This document shows positions 8,584 to 16,440 of a DNA stretch of 64,000 nt, in pieces. Numbering within the stretch: position 1 is the first letter of the stretch; the number at the start of each line of letters is the position of its first letter. This DNA is from M3007 sp046316495 (GTDB taxonomy: Bacteria > Bacteroidota > Bacteroidia > Chitinophagales > Saprospiraceae), in the NCBI GenBank assembly GCA_046316495.1, contig JBKDAM010000045.1, forward strand, positions 121,486 to 185,485. Direction: 5' to 3'. The notes under the pieces are model-generated. The model did not search any database, had not been told where the DNA came from, and saw nothing but the letters and a program-made list of their open reading frames with translations. A program made the position numbers and the translations under genes.

Positions 8584-8614
8584 TCGTCTAACAAATCACG
8601 AATCGATTGGTACC

Positions 8615-9613
8615 ATGAAAAAAATCGGAATTTTACACGGTAAAGAAAATACCTTCCCAGAAGCCTTTGTTGAACGAGTTAACTCCAAAAACATTAAAAA
8701 CGTCGTAGCAGAACGGGTTTTGGTAGATGAACTGGCACAAGGAAACCCTTCCCCTTATGCAGTCATTATCGACCGAATCAGCCAAGATGTTCCGTTCTAC
8801 CGCGCTTACTTGAAGAATGCCGCCCTCAACGGTACCGCAGTAATTAACAATCCATTCTGGTGGAGCGCTGACGAAAAATTTTTCAATAACTGCCTCTCTA
8901 CTAAAATTGGGCTGCCCGTCCCTCGTACCTTTCTCCTGCCTTCGAAAGAGATGCCACCCGATACCTCCGCGCAAAGCTTCCGAAACCTGAAATACCCACT
9001 CGATTGGGAAAAAATGGTGGAAGACCTCGGTGGATTCCCGCTTTTTATGAAACCACACTCTGGCGGAGGTTGGAAAAACGTGTACAAGGTGGATAATTTC
9101 GATGAATTGTTTGCCGCCTACAATGAAACCAATGACCTGGTCATGCTGCTCCAGGAAGCCATCGAATTTGATGCCTACTTCCGCTGCTATTGCCTGGGTG
9201 GTAAATACGTCCGCATGATGGACTATGAACCCCGCAACCCGCATCACCTCCGGTACGTGGCAGACCATAATGTTTCCAAAGAATTAAGGGAACAAATGCA
9301 TGAGTTAGTCCTTCGCATCAACCACGCACTCGGATACGATTTCAACACCGTCGAATTTGCTGTCAGAGAGGGTATTCCCTATGCCATTGATTTCTGTAAC
9401 CCAGCCCCAGACGCTGATGTACACTCCGTCGGAGAAGAAAATTTTGAGTGGGTAGTCGAAAATGCCGCTAACATGGCCATCGAAAAGGCACTGTCCCACA
9501 AGGAAGGCGGTAATAACCTGACATGGGGAACCTTCGTCCAAGGATCCGTTCAAGGAACAATGCCAGGATTACCTACCGAAACTGGCAAAAAATCAAGCAA
9601 AAACAAAAAATAA
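8615..9613 (+). CDS. ATP-grasp family ligase
   Basis: The protein (332 residues) has the ATP-grasp layout of the RimK/glutathione-synthetase group: an N-terminal alpha/beta domain (residues 1-95), then a nucleotide-binding part with FPLFMKPHSGGGWKNVYKV (glycine-rich loop and ATP-contacting Lys) at about residues 142-160. It also has the pair MLLQEAIEF, and the metal-site region NTVEFAVREGIPYAIDFCNP near residues 245-265, where the Glu/Asp/Asn ligands are expected. Such enzymes join a carboxylate to an amine through an acyl-phosphate. The substrate cannot be told from the sequence. The C-terminus is Lys/Ser-rich. A strong terminator follows, so it ends its transcript. Confidence 0.75.
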   Translation: MKKIGILHGKENTFPEAFVERVNSKNIKNVVAERVLVDELAQGNPSPYAVIIDRISQDVPFYRAYLKNAALNGTAVINNPFWWSADEKFFNNCLSTKIGLPVPRTFLLPSKEMPPDTSAQSFRNLKYPLDWEKMVEDLGGFPLFMKPHSGGGWKNVYKVDNFDELFAAYNETNDLVMLLQEAIEFDAYFRCYCLGGKYVRMMDYEPRNPHHLRYVADHNVSKELREQMHELVLRINHALGYDFNTVEFAVREGIPYAIDFCNPAPDADVHSVGEENFEWVVENAANMAIEKALSHKEGGNNLTWGTFVQGSVQGTMPGLPTETGKKSSKNKK

Positions 9614-9657
9614 GATTCGCCAATTCGGCATCGAGCTATCAACCATAGCCAATTCCA

Positions 9658-9696
9658 GAGCCTGAATCGCCCTTTCGGTGCAATTCAGGCTCTTTT
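9658..9696 (+). terminator. Intrinsic terminator
   Basis: GAGCCTGAAT (9658-9667) pairs perfectly with ATTCAGGCTC (9683-9692), followed by four T. It lies 45 nt after the ATP-grasp stop codon. Confidence 0.8.
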
Positions 9697-9930
9697 GTTT
9701 CACGACCAATCTTGAAATTTTAGAACGATCAAATTTAGAATTTCTACATTCTGCCGTTTACACTCAATATTCAAAATTCCAAAACAGTCCACCAGCCAAC
9801 CTCTTTCTCCCTACCAAAAGTACCCTCAAAGGGGTAGAAGCGTTTTATTTTTGGCATTATTTTAGATACCGGTAAATTGTCTTTTTAATCCGATCCCTCG
9901 ATAAGTACGACCTATCTATTATTGTTTGTG
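9697..9930. other. Intergenic region upstream of 9931
   Basis: AT-rich, no supported gene. A promoter-like TATTTTTG (TAnnTTTG) is at 9846-9853 and would give a leader of about 70 nt for the gene at 9931. Confidence 0.45.
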
Positions 9931-10584
9931 ATGAGAAAGATATTTACCCTGTTACTTGTTAGCCTATTCGCTCATTCGGTTTCTGCACAATCGGTCAGCT
10001 TCGAAGAGTTTCTAAGCCAATTTCCAAAGGCTAGTCTGCCCTATTCTCTCAGCCAGGAGGCTCTCCGCAGCCAACTGGAGCAACGTGCTGGAAATCAGCC
10101 TGTAGAGCGCCCAAAATTGCTGGAATGGCAATACTATGAGTTTCTACCCGCTCTGGAAGAGGATGCACGGACCAACCGCATGCCCGTATATCCAGAACCC
10201 GTTGTCGCCCTGGAAAATGAAACCCACCACGCCGTTATTTACAATACCGGACGAAATTTTGCCCGCCAATACAAAACATACAACATCGCCGTATTTGATA
10301 AAAAGGGCAAACTAATTGCTACTCGGTGTATCGGTGGAGTAAACCCTGTTATGCTAGCCACCGCACACGTCAGCAAGGATTTCATTATTACCATCGAAGA
10401 GTTTAGCATTAATTGGGCAAAAAACTACAGCACCCACGGGATTGAAGGAAACTCTATTCAGAGCCTGACCCGACTCAGTACCCGTATAGTGAAAGCAACT
10501 GCCGCCGTAAGCAATGCAGAAGAAAACTGGAAAAACAACCCAGATCTCCTCGAAAACAACCTGTTCCAAGAATCAGCAAAGTAA
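9931..10584 (+). CDS. Secreted protein of unknown function
   Basis: A Sec signal peptide (MRKIFTLLLVSLFAHSVSAQ, cleavage after SAQ likely) is followed by about 197 residues without transmembrane segments. The ATG at 9931 is chosen because it starts the signal peptide. The mature protein has a helical first part (FEEFLSQFPKASLP) and a beta-rich second half (VVALENETHHAVIYNTG, FDKKGKLIATRCIGG). I recognise no domain or catalytic motif. It stands alone: the next gene is convergent, so it is monocistronic. Confidence 0.65.
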   Translation: MRKIFTLLLVSLFAHSVSAQSVSFEEFLSQFPKASLPYSLSQEALRSQLEQRAGNQPVERPKLLEWQYYEFLPALEEDARTNRMPVYPEPVVALENETHHAVIYNTGRNFARQYKTYNIAVFDKKGKLIATRCIGGVNPVMLATAHVSKDFIITIEEFSINWAKNYSTHGIEGNSIQSLTRLSTRIVKATAAVSNAEENWKNNPDLLENNLFQESAK

Positions 10585-10632
10585 GCCCCAATAAGCGGGA
10601 GGAAACTGTACTTGATTTCGTCTTGATAACCG

Positions 10633-11199
10633 TTAAACCTCTAGTTGTGGCGTATTCAAGACCTCCTCTCCTCCATTTGCTTTGAAACCAATTCGCTGCA
10701 CGGTGTCGGAATCATCATCATAATCCTCCCAGCGAGCCACCTCCGTGATAAACTCTTCAACATGCCGCAAGATATACGGTGCTTTGATCTCCTCCGGGCG
10801 GTAAATGGCGATGGTCTTGGGAGGCAACTGCTCTCCGTATTTCTCTATGTAGGGATATTGAATTAAGACCAAAATTTTCCCATTGAACAACTGTTGGTAG
10901 ACCAAGGTACCATTTTGTTTGATCAGATCCCGACGCAACCCGTCCCCCATAGGTTCGCCCAAGCCACTGCTGGCAACCCCAAGGGTGAGTACAATGGCTT
11001 CTAAATTGCCAATTTCACTGCGCAGCTCCACTTTTCCTGGAATTTCGGCAGCTTCTACCGCCGAATTGAGTTGTTGCTGGATCGCTTCCCTCAATTCATT
11101 TTGCCAAGCTAGCCGGTACTTGGCTGTATTTAATAAGGTTTCCTTATAGCGAATCACCCTCGCCTTTAGACCGCTGTAATCTGTTTCGTTAAATGACAT
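10633..11199 (-). CDS. Conserved-looking hypothetical protein
   Basis: This is a 188-residue soluble protein that I cannot place in a family. The start at 11199 (MSFNETDYSGLKARVIRY) is preferred because the upstream extension of the open frame is Cys/Trp-rich and unlike a real N-terminus. The N-terminal third is helical and charged (ARVIRYKETLLNTAKYRLAWQ), the middle contains Gly-rich strands (LTLGVASSGLGEPMGDGLRR), and the C-terminus is acidic (EDYDDDSDTVQ). No signal peptide is seen, so it is probably cytoplasmic. An inverted repeat GCATATT/AATATGC at 11259-11277 lies in the divergent promoter region shared with the YceI gene and might be an operator. Confidence 0.6.
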   Translation of the reverse strand: MSFNETDYSGLKARVIRYKETLLNTAKYRLAWQNELREAIQQQLNSAVEAAEIPGKVELRSEIGNLEAIVLTLGVASSGLGEPMGDGLRRDLIKQNGTLVYQQLFNGKILVLIQYPYIEKYGEQLPPKTIAIYRPEEIKAPYILRHVEEFITEVARWEDYDDDSDTVQRIGFKANGGEEVLNTPQLEV

Positions 11200-11258
11200 A
11201 CTAATTAAGTTGAATGGACGGACCGCCTCCCACAACCGCTGTGAAGCAAGCAGTGCCC

Positions 11259-11277
11259 GCATATTTTGCAAATATGC
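11259..11277. promoter_or_regulatory. Inverted repeat in divergent promoter region
   Basis: GCATATT, a 5-nt spacer, then AATATGC. It lies 60 nt upstream of the minus-strand gene at 11199 and about 100 nt upstream of the plus-strand YceI gene. A role as operator is only a suggestion. Confidence 0.3.
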
Positions 11278-11330
11278 AACATCCTTCCCGACAAAGTGCA
11301 CAATAATTTCCCAAATGCTCGTTCTCAACG

Positions 11331-11339
11331 TACTTTTGC
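11331..11339 (+). promoter_or_regulatory. Bacteroidota -7 promoter element
   Basis: TACTTTTGC matches TAnnTTTG, 36 nt before the ATG at 11376. Confidence 0.6.
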
Positions 11340-11375
11340 AGCCATTTCTAAAAACAAGCACAGGCTACCACTCTT

Positions 11376-12041
11376 ATGTCCACACCAGCTCGATTTTTTA
11401 TCCTTTTATTATCCATCCTCTGGCTCGGAAGCTGCAAAAACGATCCGGCCACAACCGGTACCCCTGCCAACGCGCCCACAGAAGCCGGAACAGCAGCCCC
11501 CTCCGGCACTAAAACATATACCGTCACAGAGGGCATCGTCTATTGGGCTGGCAAAAACGACGTCAGCAATAGTCAACACAATGGTACCATTCAGGTCCAG
11601 GAAGGAACCCTTACCCTGACCGATGGCCAACTCACTGCGGGATCCATCAACCTTGATATGAATTCCATTACGGTACAAGACCTTAAAGACCCAGGTGAGA
11701 AAACCGATCTGGAATCCCATCTAAAAGATGCAGATTTCTTCGAGACCAATAAATACCCAACAGGAACGTTTACCTTCACAGAATCGTTCAAAAGCACCAA
11801 TCCAGGCTTTAACGCCGTGGTTCCCGGTCAGCTAAAGCTGAAAGACAAAACCCACAATGTGAATATCCCTGTGAATCTGACGTTCAATGGAGAGGAATTA
11901 AGCATTAATTCCGCTACGTTTATTATTGACCGCACAAAATGGGGCATCAATTTTCGCTCAGGTATCCTGAACACCGCAAAGGATAAACTCATCAGCGATA
12001 ATGTACCCATCCAATTAAGCCTGAAGGCCAAAGCCAATTAA
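11376..12041 (+). CDS. YceI-like domain lipoprotein
   Basis: The 221-residue protein begins with a lipoprotein signal peptide ending LWLGSC (Cys20), then a Thr/Ala/Pro-rich linker. Residues from about 48 on match the YceI lipocalin-like fold: GIVYWAGKN at the start of the barrel, SINLDMNSITVQDL, then LKDADFFETNKYPTGTFTF, the most conserved family segment, and FIIDRTKWGINF near the end. YceI barrels bind polyprenyl-type or other amphipathic lipids; in Bacteroidota many are lipoproteins of unknown ligand. It has its own promoter and a shared terminator with the convergent symporter gene. Confidence 0.85.
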   Translation: MSTPARFFILLLSILWLGSCKNDPATTGTPANAPTEAGTAAPSGTKTYTVTEGIVYWAGKNDVSNSQHNGTIQVQEGTLTLTDGQLTAGSINLDMNSITVQDLKDPGEKTDLESHLKDADFFETNKYPTGTFTFTESFKSTNPGFNAVVPGQLKLKDKTHNVNIPVNLTFNGEELSINSATFIIDRTKWGINFRSGILNTAKDKLISDNVPIQLSLKAKAN

Positions 12042-12049
12042 TAAATTCT

Positions 12050-12092
12050 AAAAAGGCCGGTGTTAGCGCATAAAAAGCAGCACCGGCCTTTT
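12050..12092. terminator. Bidirectional intrinsic terminator
   Basis: AAAAAGGCCGGTG pairs with CACCGGCCTTTT across a 17-nt loop. It has an A-run before and a T-run after, so it can stop both the YceI gene and the convergent symporter gene. Confidence 0.85.
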
Positions 12093-12101
12093 CATTTATC
12101 C

Positions 12102-13346
12102 CTACCGGTAACCTGGATCGTCGTACTCATAGACCTCCGTCGAGAATGCCTGCTCCATCTTTCCGCGATCAAATGCACCCTCCCAATTGGATACAACGAT
12201 CGTAGCAACGGCATTCCCAATAAAATTGGTAATCGCCCTTGCCTCCGACATAAATCGATCTACCCCAATTAATAACGCCAATCCCTCAATCGGAATCACC
12301 TGAATAGCGGAAAGCGTAGAAGCCAACACCACAAAACCACTGCCCGTTACCCCAGCAGCTCCCTTGGAGGTAACCATCAACACACCGATCACTGTGGCGT
12401 ATTGAGCAACGCTTAAATCAATGCCATAAACCTGGGCCAAAAACAAAACCGCCATCGACAAATAAATAGTGGTCCCATCCAAATTAAAAGAATAACCAGT
12501 TGGTACCACCAGACCAACCACCGGTTTTGGACAACCCATCTGCTCCAATTTCTCCATTAAAGCCGGAAGTGCCGCCTCACTCGATGAAGTGCCCAACACC
12601 ACCAACAACTCTTCTTTGATGTAATTTAAGAGAGACAGGATTTTGACTCGATATTGCCTTAATATCCACCACAACACACCAAAGATAAAGAGCGCCATGG
12701 TCGAGTAAACCGTCAACATAAGTTTTGCTAACGGAGCAAGGGTATGCAGTCCATATTTGCCAATCGTAAATGCCATCCCACCAAAGGCCCCCAAAGGCGC
12801 CAAAAGCATCACCCAGTGCAACCAACGAAATACCCACTTCAACATACGCGATAAATACTCCAATACCCGCTGCTTCCCACGATAGTACCCCAATCCTGTA
12901 CCGAATAACAAGGAAATTAGTAAAACTTGTAAAGTAGTATTGGATACCAAAAAATCCAACCAAGAAAAGGCTTGCGCCCTGGATGTGTAGTTAGCGACCT
13001 CCACCTCGGTGCCTGCAGGAACTACTCCCAGGCCGGGTTGTATCACATAGGCAACCAACACCCCAATTAATAAGGCAAGTGTAGTAACCACCTCAAAGTA
13101 CAAAAGTGCCTTCAAACCCACTGTACCCACCCGTCGCAAGTCGCTCATGCTGGACACCCCAATGGTAATGGTCAGGAAAATAAGTGGAAAAATAAACAGC
13201 TTAACCAGCTCAATAAAATATTTACCCAAAGGCCCCATCTCCACCGCCTGCTCAGGATAAAAGTGACCCATAGCGGCACCTATTACCACCGCAAATAAAA
13301 CCCATGTGGTTAAATTGGTTACGATTTTCCGCACGACGCCATACAA
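12102..13346 (-). CDS. Dicarboxylate/amino acid:cation symporter (DAACS/SDF family)
   Basis: This inner-membrane transporter belongs to the glutamate/dicarboxylate symporter family, which couples uptake of acidic substrates to Na+ or H+. The signature TSSSEAALPALMEKL gives the serine-rich hairpin motif, PTGYSFNLDGTTIYL the substrate/cation site, and TSKGAAGVTGSGFVV the second hairpin; VDRFMSEARAITNFIGN is the conserved last helix. About eight hydrophobic segments precede and surround these. The length, 414 residues, is normal. No in-frame ATG lies upstream of the first membrane helix: the start must be TTG (13346) or GTG (13334). Exact substrate cannot be told. Confidence 0.9.
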   Translation of the reverse strand: MYGVVRKIVTNLTTWVLFAVVIGAAMGHFYPEQAVEMGPLGKYFIELVKLFIFPLIFLTITIGVSSMSDLRRVGTVGLKALLYFEVVTTLALLIGVLVAYVIQPGLGVVPAGTEVEVANYTSRAQAFSWLDFLVSNTTLQVLLISLLFGTGLGYYRGKQRVLEYLSRMLKWVFRWLHWVMLLAPLGAFGGMAFTIGKYGLHTLAPLAKLMLTVYSTMALFIFGVLWWILRQYRVKILSLLNYIKEELLVVLGTSSSEAALPALMEKLEQMGCPKPVVGLVVPTGYSFNLDGTTIYLSMAVLFLAQVYGIDLSVAQYATVIGVLMVTSKGAAGVTGSGFVVLASTLSAIQVIPIEGLALLIGVDRFMSEARAITNFIGNAVATIVVSNWEGAFDRGKMEQAFSTEVYEYDDPGYR

Positions 13347-13453
13347 AAATTTCTACGCTGGCACCTGCCAACCATTGTAAACAAAACTCCCGAGAAGCAT
13401 CTTGCTCCTAAGTAAAGTTGGCCCTCGATGTACTCCTCAAGAAGTGAGCCTGA

Positions 13454-13461
13454 CAAAGGTA
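13454..13461 (-). promoter_or_regulatory. Bacteroidota -7 promoter element
   Basis: On the minus strand this reads TACCTTTG, a full match to TAnnTTTG. It lies about 110 nt upstream of the symporter gene. Confidence 0.5.
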
Positions 13462-13511
13462 CTCAAATAGACCCGCAGCCCGCACTTCCTTGGAAAAAGT
13501 GTTTTTTTTGA

Positions 13512-13604
13512 CTAGTGCCGACTGCCCGAATTCCACATACCTAAAGCAAGGGGCAAAAAACGAACCAGCAACATAGCAAAAATTGCAATTGTAATAATGA
13601 GCAT
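13512..13604 (-). CDS. Possible small membrane peptide (30 residues)
   Basis: An ATG-started frame encodes a peptide beginning MLIITIAIFAMLLVRF, continuing PLALG and ending in a short polar tail. This is one transmembrane-length segment. There is no homology evidence, and AT-rich DNA readily produces such frames by chance, so this is a candidate only. Confidence 0.2.
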   Translation of the reverse strand: MLIITIAIFAMLLVRFLPLALGMWNSGSRH

Positions 13605-13775
13605 GACAATAAAGTTTGGTTGTTAAAAAAACCAGTGTGAAGGAATAAAACCATATTGTGCTCTGGGATGTGACGCGAATCTCCAACATTTATTTGGCCC
13701 AACCAAAAAACAACTGCATTTTTTTTCAAATTTTTCCTTTCCCCTATATGCTTCGTAAATTAATAGGATTTGTGT

Positions 13776-13784
13776 TACCTTTGC
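13776..13784 (+). promoter_or_regulatory. Bacteroidota -7 promoter element
   Basis: TACCTTTGC matches TAnnTTTG, 31 nt before the ATG at 13816. Confidence 0.65.
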
Positions 13785-13815
13785 GGGCTTAATTTACAAT
13801 AAAAATCTCAGGCGT

Positions 13816-14826
13816 ATGGTCTATAACAGTATTTTAGAAACCATTGGCAAAACCCCCTTGGTACGCCTAAATAGAATAGTAGAGCATATCCCAGCTACGG
13901 TATATGCTAAACTGGAAGGCCTCAACCCCGGCTTGAGTGCAAAAGACCGAATTGCCCTGTACATGATCGAACACGCGGAACGAACCGGCAAACTGAAGCC
14001 CGGAGGGACTGTTGTGGATGCTACTAGCGGCAATACCGGCTTTAGCTTGGCCATGGTCTGTGCCATCAAGGGGTATCGCTGTGTTCTAACCGTTACCAGC
14101 AAAATCTCAGAAGACAAACTAAGCAGCCTTCGGGCCATGGGCGCAGAAGTCGTCCTTTGCCCCAAAGATGCTAAACCAAACGACCCGGAATCCTACTACC
14201 GCAAAGCACAAACCCTCGCTGAAGAAATCCCAGGTGCGTATTACATTAACCAAAACTATAACCTAGATAATAGTACGGCTCATTACCTCAGCACTGGACC
14301 CGAAGTTTGGGAACAAACAGAAGGAAAAATTACCTACCTGCTAGGATCAGCAAGCACTGGAGGTACACTTTGTGGAACCGGTAAGTTCCTCAAAGAACAA
14401 AATCCAAATCTAACGATCATCGCAACCGACGCCTACGGTTCCGTACTTAAAAAATACCACGAAACAGGCGTCTACGACCCCAACGAAATCTACTCCTACC
14501 AAATGGAAGGAGTCGGCAAAAATATCATCCCCTCCAACTTCGACTTTGGACTCATTAATGAGTTTATCAAAGTGACCGACCAGGAAAGTGCTATCAAAGC
14601 ACGATCACTGGCTACCACCGACGGTATCCTGGCAGGCTACTCCAGCGGGGCCACCCTACAATGCCTAGACCAAATCGCAGATCGACTCACTAAAGACGAT
14701 GTGGTAGTCCTGCTATTTGCTAGCCACGGGATTAAATACGTTTCCAAAATATTTAACGACCAATGGATGCGCTCGCAAGGCTTCCTCCCGGAAGAAGAAT
14801 CAGTAGCCATCCCTCATACACACTAA
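13816..14826 (+). CDS. CysK-family PLP enzyme (cysteine or cysteate synthase)
   Basis: A beta-family PLP enzyme that replaces the side-chain leaving group of a serine derivative. Lys43 in LSAKDRIALY is the PLP lysine, and TSGNTG (residues 70-75) binds the substrate carboxylate. GSASTGGTLCGTGKFL is the phosphate-binding glycine loop, and the end has YSSGATLQC. It lacks a C-terminal CBS pair, so it is cysteine-synthase-like in size (336 residues). The alpha-oxoamine synthase gene starts only 3 nt after its stop codon. In Bacteroidota that pairing suggests supply of an amino acid for a sphingoid-type base: cysteate for capnine, or another one. Plain O-acetylserine sulfhydrylase is the alternative. 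Confidence 0.75.
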   Translation: MVYNSILETIGKTPLVRLNRIVEHIPATVYAKLEGLNPGLSAKDRIALYMIEHAERTGKLKPGGTVVDATSGNTGFSLAMVCAIKGYRCVLTVTSKISEDKLSSLRAMGAEVVLCPKDAKPNDPESYYRKAQTLAEEIPGAYYINQNYNLDNSTAHYLSTGPEVWEQTEGKITYLLGSASTGGTLCGTGKFLKEQNPNLTIIATDAYGSVLKKYHETGVYDPNEIYSYQMEGVGKNIIPSNFDFGLINEFIKVTDQESAIKARSLATTDGILAGYSSGATLQCLDQIADRLTKDDVVVLLFASHGIKYVSKIFNDQWMRSQGFLPEEESVAIPHTH

Positions 14827-14829
14827 ACT

Positions 14830-16071
14830 ATGGATTTATTCGATCGCATCCTGAAACAAGCCGGACCACTCGGAAAATACGCCGAAAGAGCCGAAGGGTA
14901 CTATATGTTCCCTCAACTAGAAGGGGAACTCGGCAATCGCATGTACTTTAATGGTAAAGAAGTGGTCTGCTGGAGCATCAACAACTACCTGGGACTCGCA
15001 AATCACCCGGACATTCGGAAAGCAGATACCGAAAGCGCCCAAAAATGGGGTCTCGCATACCCTATGGGAGCCCGTATGATGAGCGGTGAAACCAAACGAC
15101 ACAAGCAACTGGAAACGGACCTCGCACACTTCGTTGGAAAAGAAGACGGATACCTGCTTAACTATGGCTACCAAGGTATCATGTCCGTCATCGACGCACT
15201 CCTTAGCCGCCACGATGTTGCTGTCTATGACTCTGAAAGCCACGCTTGTATCGTAGACGCCCTCCGGATGCACCTCGGCAAACGCTTCGCGTTCACCCAC
15301 AATGATATCGAAAGCCTGGAAAAAAACCTGGAACGCGCCAAACGAATCACCGATGAAACCGGTGGTGGTATCCTAGTGATCACAGAAGGTGTGTTCGGTA
15401 TGCGTGGCGACCAAGGCAAACTACGCGAGATCGCCGCCCTAAAGGATAAATACAATTTCCGCCTGATCATCGATGACGCCCATGGATTCGGAATGCTGGG
15501 GGCTACCGGCGCCGGCGCCGCTGAAGAACAAGGTGTCACCGAAGCGGTTGACCTCTACTTCAGTACCTTCGCAAAAAGCATGGCCCTGATCGGTGCCTTC
15601 ATCGCAGGTCCCAAAGAAATTATCCGGTTCCTGCGCTACAATATGCGCTCCCAAATCTACGCTAAATCACTGCCAATGCCCATCGTAGAAGGAGCTATCA
15701 AACGCTTTGAACTACTCAAAAGCCAACCACAACTCCGCGAAAAACTGTGGCAAAATGTGCATAAACTCCAACAAGGGCTAAAAGACCGCGGTTTCGATAT
15801 CGGGGATACCAATACCTGCGTAACCCCTGTCTATATGCACGGAGAAGTAGAAGAAGCAATGGCCCTCGTAAAAGATATGCGCGAAAATTTCGGCGTGTTC
15901 TGCTCAATCGTAGTCTATCCAGTCGTCCCAAAAGGAATGATGATCCTCCGACTGATCCCTACAGCCGTACACACCGATGAAGATATTCAAATTACCCTGG
16001 ATGCTTTCTCCGCCGTAGGCGAAAAACTGAAAGCAGGGATTTACAAACCATCAGTACCCACTCCGGCATAA
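14830..16071 (+). CDS. Alpha-oxoamine synthase (SPT/KBL/CapA-like PLP enzyme)
   Basis: This fold-type I PLP enzyme (413 residues) joins an amino acid to an acyl thioester with loss of CO2. Recognised motifs are SINNYLGLANHP (entry loop), GARMMSGETKRHKQLE, then IIDDAHGFGMLG with the cofactor-binding Asp and His. STFAKSMALIGAFIAG holds the PLP Lys near residue 248. Candidates are serine palmitoyltransferase (dihydroceramide base), the cysteate-using capnine synthase, or 2-amino-3-ketobutyrate CoA ligase. The STFAKS motif and the coupling to the cysK-like gene favour a sphingoid or sulfonolipid role; this is inference. It is co-translated with the gene before it and ends at a strong terminator. 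Confidence 0.8.
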   Translation: MDLFDRILKQAGPLGKYAERAEGYYMFPQLEGELGNRMYFNGKEVVCWSINNYLGLANHPDIRKADTESAQKWGLAYPMGARMMSGETKRHKQLETDLAHFVGKEDGYLLNYGYQGIMSVIDALLSRHDVAVYDSESHACIVDALRMHLGKRFAFTHNDIESLEKNLERAKRITDETGGGILVITEGVFGMRGDQGKLREIAALKDKYNFRLIIDDAHGFGMLGATGAGAAEEQGVTEAVDLYFSTFAKSMALIGAFIAGPKEIIRFLRYNMRSQIYAKSLPMPIVEGAIKRFELLKSQPQLREKLWQNVHKLQQGLKDRGFDIGDTNTCVTPVYMHGEVEEAMALVKDMRENFGVFCSIVVYPVVPKGMMILRLIPTAVHTDEDIQITLDAFSAVGEKLKAGIYKPSVPTPA

Positions 16072-16093
16072 ACTCCGGAACCGTTTTATAGCA

Positions 16094-16130
16094 AAAGAGC
16101 TGTCTCCTTTACGAGGCAGCTCTTTTTTTA
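16094..16130 (+). terminator. Intrinsic terminator
   Basis: AAAGAGCTG (16094-16102) pairs with CAGCTCTTT (16117-16125), followed by a T-run. It lies 22 nt after the stop of the alpha-oxoamine synthase gene. Confidence 0.85.
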
Positions 16131-16285
16131 TCCCCAACCGAAATCATACAAAAAATTCTTATACCCCTTTTCCCCTTTTTTCTGAAATATTCTACCAAAC
16201 AAATCGCCATCCACCATGCCATCTTCCTACATTACCCCCACAAACTAACTGAATACCAAGTTTTTCTAAATAAACTAAAAATAAA

Positions 16286-16319
16286 TTTGTCAATCCAAAC
16301 TAAATTACCGTACCTTTGC
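16286..16319 (+). promoter_or_regulatory. Full Bacteroidota promoter of tRNA-fMet
   Basis: A -33 element TTTG (16286-16289) and a -7 element TACCTTTGC (16311-16319) are separated by 21 nt, matching the Bacteroidota sigma consensus. The expected start, near 16321-16325, is about 10 nt before the tRNA. Confidence 0.8.
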
Positions 16320-16331
16320 AGTCTAATAAAT

Positions 16332-16404
<73 letters not shown>

Positions 16405-16410
16405 CTAAGA

Positions 16411-16440
16411 AAAAGTCACTCCTCACGGGGTGGCTTTTTT
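16411..16440. terminator. Bidirectional terminator after tRNA-fMet
   Basis: AAAAGTCAC pairs with GTGGCTTTT (one G-U pair), with T-run on the plus side and A-run on the other. It serves the tRNA and the convergent serine hydrolase gene, whose stop codon begins at its edge. Confidence 0.8.

Larger units (their letters stand above)
13347..13815. other. Divergent intergenic region between symporter and cysK-like gene
   Basis: No well-supported gene. It holds the two divergent promoters (13454-13461 minus, 13776-13784 plus). A very short minus-strand frame at 13512-13604 encodes a hydrophobic 30-residue peptide and is listed separately with low confidence. Confidence 0.5.

Noticed and set aside
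8615..9613. Glutathione synthetase proper
   Set aside because: Only general ATP-grasp motifs are visible, and the organism has bshB1 and so probably uses bacillithiol; a specific name is not justified.
9678..9875. 65-codon plus-strand frame
   Set aside because: It begins inside the terminator at 9658-9696 and spans AT-rich promoter DNA; its translation is not protein-like.
13408..13729. Two minus-strand frames of 62 and 93 codons in the symporter-cysK gap
   Set aside because: Cys/Phe-rich translations typical of chance frames; one runs across the symporter promoter.
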